A stretch of 6,987 nucleotides of DNA from Anaerolineales bacterium. Lineage in GTDB: Bacteria; Chloroflexota; Anaerolineae; Anaerolineales; UBA6663. Within the stretch, counting starts at the first letter, position 1; each line of letters opens with the position of its first letter. The stretch covers positions 1 to 6,987 of the forward strand of contig JAEURL010000140.1 of the NCBI GenBank assembly GCA_016789165.1, read 5' to 3'. Made by a program: the position numbers and the translations under genes. The notes under the pieces are model-generated. The model was not told where the DNA came from, did not search any database, and worked only from the letters and a program-made list of their open reading frames with translations. This document shows positions 1 to 4,767 of the stretch, one piece after another.

Positions 1-1257
1 GGCCAGGCCAGCCCGGCCGCCCGGCTGTGGGCGCGCATGGCGCGCGCCGCCTGGCAGGCCGACGATCCAACGCGCAGTCTGGCGCTGTGCCGGCAGGGGC
101 TGAGCGTGCTGGGCGAAACCCCGGAGAGCGACGGCCTAGCCTACCTGATCCACGAGACCGGCCGGGCCTGCTACTTCAACCAGATCTTCCCCGAGGCCCG
201 CACGCTGTGCCAGCGTGCCCTGGACCTGGGCCGCCGGCTGGCGCTGGTGGAGGTGCAGGCCGAGGCCCTGGCCACCCTCGGCATCCTGCCCGGCGAGGGG
301 CCGGACGCGCACTTCCGCTACCTGACCGAATCGGTGGCGCTGGCGGAGGCGGCCGACCTGCCGGCCACGGCCAGCCGCGGCCTGAACAACCTGGCCAACG
401 CGGCGCGCGAGCTGGGCCGGCCGGCCCAGGAGATCCTCGACCTGCTCCAGCGCGCCCGCGAACACAACCGCCGCATCGGGCATGTGGCGGACGAGTTGAA
501 GTTCGTGTGCAGCCTGGCACTGACCCGCGCCCAGGTGGGTGACCTGGCCGGCGCCGCGGCCCTGCGGCGCGAGAGTCAGGACCTGGCGGCCCAGCTGCCG
601 CCCAGCGAGGGCACGCTCGCCTTGTTCGAGCTGGCGGACACCTTCATGCGCTTCGTAACCGGCGAATTCGAGGCGGCGCTGAGCTTGGCCGAGGCCGGCG
701 AGGCGCGGGCGCGCGCTCAGGAGCAGCGCGACATGATCGACGAATACGCCACGCTGCGGGCGCGCATCTACAACTTTCAGGGCGATCTGCCGGCGGCCGA
801 GGCGGCCGCGCGGACGGCGCTGGCCGCCGTCGGCGGCGGTGAGCGCTCCGTGGGCGGTTATGGGGTGCTGGCCCTGCTCCTGGCCGAGCAGGGGCGGCGG
901 GCTGAGGCGCGGGCGGCCCTGGACCAGGCGCGCCAGGAGCGCGGCCCGACGCCCAACCAGATTTTCGAAAGCCTGTTGGCGACGGCCGAGGCGGCGCTGG
1001 CGGACACCGCCGGCCAGGCGGAGGCGGGCTGGGGCCAGGTCGAGGCGGCCCTGGCCGAGTTGGAGCAGGCCGGCTGGCGCTGGTCCTACGCCGTCCTGCT
1101 GCTGGAGGCCGCCGAGGTGGAGGCGCATAGCCCGCTGCGCGATCCGGAACGCATCCGGCGGCGGCTGCGCCAGGCGCGGTCCCGGATGGAGGCGCTCGGC
1201 CTGCCGCGTTACGTGGCGCTGGTGGATCAGCGGCTCCGGGCGCTGGAACCCGGTTAA
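1..1257 (+). CDS. TPR-repeat protein, 5'-truncated (C-terminal 418 residues)
   Basis: The reading frame is open from the first base with no upstream stop. The first ATG at 37 has no Shine-Dalgarno, so the true start almost certainly lies outside the window. The visible 418 residues are Ala/Leu/Glu/Arg-rich amphipathic helix pairs repeating about every 40 residues, as in tetratricopeptide arrays. Examples are the stretches around ARTLCQRALDLGRRL, GLNNLANAARELGRPAQ, the GDLAGAAALRRESQDLA segment and GDLPAAEAAARTALAAV. There is no signal peptide, membrane segment or enzymatic motif in the visible part. It ends in LGLPRYVALVDQRLRAL, a tail style I associate with long bacterial regulators built as AAA/STAND ATPase (or cyclase) plus TPR. 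The missing N-terminus would decide this. TPR arrays serve protein-protein contact, and no partner can be named. The TAA stop is followed by a hairpin shared with the convergent receiver gene. Confident as a coding TPR region, unsure of the full protein. Confidence 0.8.
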   Translation, partial: GQASPAARLWARMARAAWQADDPTRSLALCRQGLSVLGETPESDGLAYLIHETGRACYFNQIFPEARTLCQRALDLGRRLALVEVQAEALATLGILPGEGPDAHFRYLTESVALAEAADLPATASRGLNNLANAARELGRPAQEILDLLQRAREHNRRIGHVADELKFVCSLALTRAQVGDLAGAAALRRESQDLAAQLPPSEGTLALFELADTFMRFVTGEFEAALSLAEAGEARARAQEQRDMIDEYATLRARIYNFQGDLPAAEAAARTALAAVGGGERSVGGYGVLALLLAEQGRRAEARAALDQARQERGPTPNQIFESLLATAEAALADTAGQAEAGWGQVEAALAELEQAGWRWSYAVLLLEAAEVEAHSPLRDPERIRRRLRQARSRMEALGLPRYVALVDQRLRALEPG

Positions 1258-1263
1258 TCAGAA

Positions 1264-1289
1264 ACGCCCGCCGGAAGACCGGCGGGCGT
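1264..1289. terminator. Bidirectional terminator hairpin between convergent genes
   Basis: A perfect 11-bp stem (1264-1274 pairing with 1279-1289, core CGCCCGCCGG / CCGGCGGGCG) closes a 4-nt AAGA loop. It sits 7 nt after the TAA of the TPR gene and 35 nt beyond the stop of the convergent response regulator. Read on the minus strand the stem is followed by TTCTGATTAACC, a weak T-rich tail. On the plus strand no T-run follows. It is probably a shared terminator, possibly partly Rho-assisted on the plus side. Confidence 0.65.
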
Positions 1290-1323
1290 ATGCGGCAGAA
1301 ACAGACCGATTGACTGGGCCGGC

Positions 1324-1716
1324 CTAGATGGCGGCCAGGCGCATCGCGCCGTTGGGGCCGGCCACGCGCCGGATCACGTCCACCAGTTCGTCCAGCGCCT
1401 GATGTTTGGAAACAAAGGCCACCGCCCCAGCCTGCCGGGCGCGGTCCTGCACGGTGGTGTCGTCGTGCATGCTCAGGATCACCACCGCGCTCTGCGGGGC
1501 CACATCCTGCAGGGCGGCCGTGGCCGCAATCCCGTCCATGGCCGGCATATCGATGTCCATCAGCACCACGTCCGGCTGGAGCGAGGAGACCAGGCTGAGC
1601 GCGGCCTCGCCGCTCTCCGCCTCGCCGATGACGCTCATATCCGGCTCGATGCCCAGCCAACTGCTCACTGCCTGGCGCATGACAGATTGATCATCCACCA
1701 ATACGACTTTTATCAT
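1324..1716 (-). CDS. Single-domain response regulator (CheY-like receiver)
   Basis: A 130-residue protein consisting only of a receiver domain. From the chosen start it has the acidic pair Asp8-Asp9 (VLVDDQ), the phospho-acceptor Asp54 in VVLMDIDMPAMDG, the switch Ser82 in VVILSMHD and the invariant Lys104 in AFVSKHQ. All catalytic and switch positions are therefore intact, and it should accept phosphate from a histidine kinase. The sequence style (EAESGEAAL, MDIDMPAMDG, ALDELVDVIRRV) is that of the NarL/FixJ receiver group. However, the protein stops right after the last receiver helix, and only 66 bp separate its stop from the next gene, so there is no DNA-binding domain. Start choice: ATG at 1716 is preceded by GGTGGAG at 9-nt spacing. 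GTG codons at 1731 and 1719 are alternatives, the first giving 135 residues. No kinase is adjacent, so the partner is unknown. It may act by protein contact as CheY or Spo0F do. Confidence 0.9.
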   Translation of the reverse strand: MIKVVLVDDQSVMRQAVSSWLGIEPDMSVIGEAESGEAALSLVSSLQPDVVLMDIDMPAMDGIAATAALQDVAPQSAVVILSMHDDTTVQDRARQAGAVAFVSKHQALDELVDVIRRVAGPNGAMRLAAI

Positions 1717-1789
1717 CACTTGCGACTCCACCCGGTTGAGTTATCCCAACGTTCAGGGTATGCGCTGAGTGTACCGATTCCCACCCGGG

Positions 1790-1819
1790 CCGGAAATCCC
1801 GCTGTAGGACTATTTCCGG
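1790..1819. promoter_or_regulatory. Inverted repeat upstream of the deacetylase gene (operator candidate)
   Basis: A perfect 8+8 inverted repeat (CCGGAAAT at 1790-1797 and ATTTCCGG at 1812-1819) has a 14-bp spacer, so the arm centres are 22 bp (about two helical turns) apart. The flanks continue imperfectly (CCCaCCC on the left, GGGaGGG on the right), extending the symmetry to about 1781-1829. It lies in the 138-bp divergent gap between the receiver gene and the deacetylase gene. A dimeric repressor or activator site is one reading, and an mRNA stem-loop in the deacetylase leader is the other. The protein that binds is unknown. Confidence 0.4.
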
Positions 1820-1825
1820 TTGGGA

Positions 1826-1837
1826 GGGCGGCCGCCC
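1826..1837. repeat. 12-bp perfect GC palindrome just before the deacetylase ribosome-binding site
   Basis: GGGCGGCCGCCC is fully self-complementary and lies 3 bp before the Shine-Dalgarno of the deacetylase gene. In this GC-rich DNA such palindromes arise by chance, but its position next to the ribosome-binding site and the 1790-1819 inverted repeat makes it worth recording. As RNA it can form only a short stem with a tight loop. Confidence 0.35.
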
Positions 1838-1840
1838 AGT

Positions 1841-1849
1841 AGGAAAGGA
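1841..1849 (+). promoter_or_regulatory. Shine-Dalgarno of the deacetylase gene
   Basis: AGGAAAGGA ends 5 nt before the ATG at 1855. It is the strongest ribosome-binding site in the window and fixes the start of the deacetylase. It contrasts with the weak sites inside the minus-strand operon. Confidence 0.75.
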
Positions 1850-1854
1850 TTCCT

Positions 1855-2886
1855 ATGCGCGTCATCTTTAGCCCCCGGCATCGCCTGCACGCCACGGAAA
1901 CCGTGACGATCCACGGCGAGGCCTACGCCGAGACGCCGCCGCGCGCCGAACGCCTGTTAGCCGCGGCCCAGGCCGCCGGCCTGGGGCCAGTGACGGAGCC
2001 GGCCGATCACGGCCTGGGGCCGATCCTGGCCGTCCACCCGGCTGACTACGTGGCCTTCCTGCGCGATGGGTACCCGGCCGGCCTGCCTTTCCGCCACGCA
2101 GGCCCGCTTGTGATGGCGGACACATTCCACACCCGGCATGCCCGCCGCCGGCCGCGCCATCCCTGGTCCCAGCAGGGCTACTACAGCTTCGACATCCAGG
2201 CCCCGCTCCTGGCCGGCACCTGGGAGGCCGCCTACTGGAGCGCCCAGTGCGCGCTGACCGCCGCGGACGCGGTGCGGGCCGGCGCCGCGTCCGCCTACGC
2301 CCTCTGCCGGCCGCCCGGCCACCATGCCCTGGCTGACCAGGCCGGCGGCTTCTGCTACCTCAACAACGCCGCCCTGGCGGCCCGCCATCTCCAGGCCGGG
2401 GCGGCGGCGGCGCGGGTGGCGATCCTGGATGTGGATTACCACCACGGCAACGGCACCCAGGAGATCTTTTACACCGATCCGAGCGTGCTGTACGTCTCCC
2501 TGCATGGTGATCCCGACGAGGAGTATCCGTTCTGGTGGGGCGGCGCGGACGAGCAGGGCGCGGGGGCCGGCCAGGGGTACAACCTGAATCTGCCGCTGCC
2601 CAAGGGCACGGACGACGCCCGGTACCTGGCCGCGCTGGACCGGGCCCTGGCCGCCATCGCCGCCTTCCAGCCGGCCTGGCTGGTGCTGTCGCTCGGGCTG
2701 GACATCGGCGCCGGGGATCCCTCGGCGCTGGGCGGCGGGTTCGCGGTGACGGCCGCCGGCTTTGGCCAGATCGGCCAGCGCATCGCGGGGCTGGGCCGGC
2801 CCACCGTCATCGTCCAGGAGGGCGGCTACCGCCTGGAAACGCTGGGCGAGAATGCGGCGGCGGTGCTGCGGGCCTTCACGGGCTGA
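1855..2886 (+). CDS. HDAC-family zinc deacetylase, acetylpolyamine amidohydrolase-like
   Basis: A 343-residue protein, the usual length for bacterial acetylpolyamine amidohydrolases (APAH/AphA), which remove acetyl groups from acetylated polyamines in the cytoplasm. The whole arginase-deacetylase fold signature is visible: the catalytic His pair 156-157 in CRPPGHH, the zinc ligands Asp194 and His196 in LDVDYHHGNGTQ, the third ligand Asp283 in SLGLDIGAGDP, and the transition-state Tyr325 in EGGY. The start MRVIFSPRHRLH, the GYY...GTWEAA block (109-126) and the long loop at residues 75-107 resemble APAH rather than AcuC or histone-type HDACs. In APAH that loop shapes a dimer-interface tunnel selecting slender substrates. 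By my recollection of Mycoplana ramosa APAH, its substrate-contacting Glu117 corresponds here to Gln115, so substrate preference may differ. No signal peptide. It is transcribed divergently from the receiver gene and stands alone. Family is firm; substrate is inferred. Confidence 0.9.
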   Translation: MRVIFSPRHRLHATETVTIHGEAYAETPPRAERLLAAAQAAGLGPVTEPADHGLGPILAVHPADYVAFLRDGYPAGLPFRHAGPLVMADTFHTRHARRRPRHPWSQQGYYSFDIQAPLLAGTWEAAYWSAQCALTAADAVRAGAASAYALCRPPGHHALADQAGGFCYLNNAALAARHLQAGAAAARVAILDVDYHHGNGTQEIFYTDPSVLYVSLHGDPDEEYPFWWGGADEQGAGAGQGYNLNLPLPKGTDDARYLAALDRALAAIAAFQPAWLVLSLGLDIGAGDPSALGGGFAVTAAGFGQIGQRIAGLGRPTVIVQEGGYRLETLGENAAAVLRAFTG

Positions 2887-2896
2887 GGGGCGGCGC

Positions 2897-2925
2897 AAAA
2901 AAGAGCCGGGCCTGACGGCCCGGCT
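2897..2925 (-). terminator. Intrinsic terminator of the potassium operon (also faces the deacetylase gene)
   Basis: A perfect 9-bp stem (AGCCGGGCC at 2904-2912 with GGCCCGGCT at 2917-2925) closes a TGAC loop. On the minus strand it is followed after one base by six Ts (the complement of A2897-A2902), a textbook Rho-independent terminator. It begins 5 nt after the stop of the DUF3052-like gene at 2931. On the plus strand the same stem lies 17 nt after the deacetylase TGA but is followed only by TGGCTTT, so termination in that direction would be weaker. Confidence 0.85.
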
Positions 2926-2930
2926 TGGCT

Positions 2931-3392
2931 TTAGCGCTTGGGGGACGTGCGCGCCCGCCCCGCTTTCGAGAGCGCCATGCGCTTGTCGCGGGTGAGGGAC
3001 TTGATGAACTCCGTCCGCCGGAAACGCAGCGCCGACCAGTCCGCGTCGATGGCCACCTGGCGCACCGGCTCAAAGCCGGCCCGGCCCAGCGCCGCCCAAC
3101 CGGTATCCCGGTTGAACTCGCAACTATAGCGTTTGGACGTGCCCTTGGGGTAGGCGAACCAGATCACGGCGTCGCCCGGCGCCTGGCGGGCCACCAGCTT
3201 GGCGAAGGCATCCACCTCGGCCTGGCGGGTGCCGAAGGCCAGCGCGAAGGTGATGGTCTTCACCTCCCCGGCGGCGCGCGCCACGCGCACCCCGCGCAGC
3301 GCGGCCAGCTCCGGCTCAAAGCTGGCCGGCGCGTTGAGCACCAGGATTTCGGCCTGGTCCTTGAGGTTCAGTTTCGGGAAGACGCCGGCCAT
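2931..3392 (-). CDS. DUF3052-like small protein of unknown function
   Basis: A 153-residue cytosolic protein, last gene of the potassium operon. It has no signal peptide or membrane segment. The order of motifs matches what I know of DUF3052-type proteins: an early ILVLNAP strand-loop (16-22), a central acidic/Ala region, a GDAVIWFAYPKGTSK segment (73-87) and a C-terminal VAIDADWSALRFRR (113-126). The last 25 residues are basic (KSLTRDKRMALSKAG). The alternating strand/helix pattern hints at a small Rossmann-like alpha/beta fold, but no catalytic or cofactor motif is evident and no function is established. The start ATG at 3392 is 10 nt after the upstream stop and has no Shine-Dalgarno, so translation probably depends on coupling to the RCK gene before it. 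The family assignment is from memory of motif order and is moderately sure; the reading frame itself is secure. Confidence 0.75.
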   Translation of the reverse strand: MAGVFPKLNLKDQAEILVLNAPASFEPELAALRGVRVARAAGEVKTITFALAFGTRQAEVDAFAKLVARQAPGDAVIWFAYPKGTSKRYSCEFNRDTGWAALGRAGFEPVRQVAIDADWSALRFRRTEFIKSLTRDKRMALSKAGRARTSPKR

Positions 3393-3402
3393 GCGGGCCG
3401 CG

Positions 3403-4077
3403 CTACGGGCGGGGGCCCGGCCCCAGCAGGCCGGCCAGGCACTCGCGCGCCTCGTCGTCCACCAGCGCCAGGACTTCGTCGCCCTGCTCCAGGGAGGTGG
3501 TGCCGCGCGGCAGGACCAGATCGCCGGAGCGGATGATGCCCGAGATCACGCAGTGCCCCTTGAGCGGCAGGTCCTTGATGGCCAGGCCGATCGCTTTGGC
3601 GCCGGGCGCAATCTTCTCCTCCACCAACGAGTACTTGCCGCGCCGCAGCTTGAGCATCGTCATCATATCGCCGATCGACATCTCTTCTTCGATCAGCTTG
3701 GCCATGACGTCGGCCTGGTTGAGGGCCACGTCCACGCCGAAGTCCGGGGTGAACAGCCAGGCGTTGCGCGGGTTATTCACCCGGCCGATGATGCGCCGCA
3801 CGTTGAACTGGAAGCGCGCCAGAGCCGCGATGACCAGGTTGTCGGCGTCGTCCGGCGTGACGGCGGCCAGCACCGTCGCCTGGCGCGCGCCGGCCGCCTC
3901 CAGGGCATGGGGGTCGGTCGGGTCGCCCTCGAAGATGACCTCGGTGGGCAGCTCGCGATGCAGGCCGGCCAGAGTCTCCGGCCGGTTCTCCACCAGGCGC
4001 ACCTGGTGGCCTTGAGACATCAGCAGTTCCGCCAGGTGGGAGCCGGTGCGGCCCCCGCCGGCAATAATCACCAACAT
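3403..4077 (-). CDS. TrkA/KtrA-like RCK protein, second of the pair
   Basis: A 224-residue cytoplasmic regulatory subunit with one RCK module. Residues 1-120 form a Rossmann fold: the dinucleotide loop GGGRTG (7-12), Glu30 at the end of strand 2 (RLVENRP, the position that holds the adenosine ribose) and the EGDPTD turn (50-55). Residues about 145-218 form an RCK_C domain (KYSLVEEKIAPGAKAIG to QGDEVLALVDD). Such proteins bind NAD(H) or adenine nucleotides and form octameric rings that gate TrkH/KtrB-type potassium channels. The length equals KtrA and is half of E. coli TrkA. The start ATG at 4077 is 6 nt after the stop of the first RCK gene, with a GGAG 11 nt upstream inside that gene's last codons. 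It differs clearly from its neighbour (GGGRTG versus GCGRVG, Glu versus Asp ribose ligand), so the pair is not a recent duplication. No TrkH/KtrB gene is in the window. Confidence 0.9.
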   Translation of the reverse strand: MLVIIAGGGRTGSHLAELLMSQGHQVRLVENRPETLAGLHRELPTEVIFEGDPTDPHALEAAGARQATVLAAVTPDDADNLVIAALARFQFNVRRIIGRVNNPRNAWLFTPDFGVDVALNQADVMAKLIEEEMSIGDMMTMLKLRRGKYSLVEEKIAPGAKAIGLAIKDLPLKGHCVISGIIRSGDLVLPRGTTSLEQGDEVLALVDDEARECLAGLLGPGPRP

Positions 4078-4083
4078 AGGCTG

Positions 4084-4761
4084 TTAGGCTCCATTCTCTT
4101 CGTGCAGGCGCTCGCGCAGCTGGCGGACCGCCGCCGGGACGGCGCTGACGTGCAGCAGGTCGTCGGTTTGCAGGCGGGTGGCGGTGGTGGGGATCAGGCC
4201 GTGGCCGGCCCGCGCCAGCGCCACCGGCACCGCGCCCTCGGCCGGCAGCAGGTCGCCCACCGTCTTGCCGGACCACTCGGACGGCACGATGATCTCGTAC
4301 ATCTCCACCTCGCCGCTGCCGACGGTGTGCAGGCTGCGCATGCCGGGATGCAGGATAACCTCCTCGATGCGCTGGGCGGCCCAGGAGGACGAGGCGATGG
4401 TCAGCAGGCCGAGCTTTTCATAGACCGGGGTGCGCAGCGGATTGTAGACGCGCGCCACCACGTGCTTGAGCCGGAAGATGTCCTGGGCCATGCGCGCCAC
4501 CACAATGTTGACGCTGTCCGAGGACGTGACCGCCGCCAGGGCATGCGCGGAGTCGATGCCGGCCCGCTTCAGGGCTTCGCGGTCCATGCCGTCCCCCTGG
4601 ACGGTGCGCCCCTGGAAATCCGCCCCGAGCCGCTCAAACGAGCGCGGGCTGGAGTCCATGACGGTCACACGGTGCTTGTTGTGCCAGAGCGAGAGCGCCA
4701 GTTCAGCGCCCACCCGCCCGCAGCCGACGATGATGATGTGATGGTGAGCAAACGCAGTCAT
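4084..4761 (-). CDS. TrkA/KtrA-like RCK protein, first of the pair
   Basis: A 225-residue cytoplasmic protein with an RCK_N Rossmann domain (about 6-125) and an RCK_C domain (about 145-210). The nucleotide loop is GCGRVG (13-18), the strand-2 acidic residue is Asp36 (VTVMDSSP) and the turn QGDGMD spans 55-60. The family senses the NAD+/NADH or ATP/ADP state and gates potassium uptake; the C-terminal lobe can bind small ligands (c-di-AMP in some KtrA and CpaA proteins). Which ligand this one binds cannot be read from the sequence. The ATG at 4761 follows the permease stop by 6 nt, with an AAGGTG motif about 12 nt upstream in the permease's last codons, implying translational coupling. With the next gene it would supply the two RCK modules that E. 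coli TrkA carries in one chain, so hetero-oligomers are plausible. The co-encoded transporter is KimA-like rather than TrkH-like. Confidence 0.9.
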   Translation of the reverse strand: MTAFAHHHIIIVGCGRVGAELALSLWHNKHRVTVMDSSPRSFERLGADFQGRTVQGDGMDREALKRAGIDSAHALAAVTSSDSVNIVVARMAQDIFRLKHVVARVYNPLRTPVYEKLGLLTIASSSWAAQRIEEVILHPGMRSLHTVGSGEVEMYEIIVPSEWSGKTVGDLLPAEGAVPVALARAGHGLIPTTATRLQTDDLLHVSAVPAAVRQLRERLHEENGA

Positions 4762-4767
4762 GGCAGG

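Noticed and set aside
136..1128. A long minus-strand open frame antisense to the TPR gene
   Set aside because: It is the complementary shadow of a GC-biased coding frame. Its product is Gly/Arg/Leu/Gln-rich, low in information and has no ribosome-binding site.
644..1660. A 338-codon minus-strand frame spanning the receiver gene, the terminator hairpin and the TPR gene end
   Set aside because: It runs through the terminator and two better supported genes, and its composition (Arg/Pro/Ala/Gly) is that of a frame shadow.
1736..1764. Possible deacetylase promoter TTGAGT, 17 bp, TATGCG
   Set aside because: The -35 matches 4 of 6 and the -10 only 3 of 6, so it is no better than chance. No convincing promoter was found in this gap on either strand.
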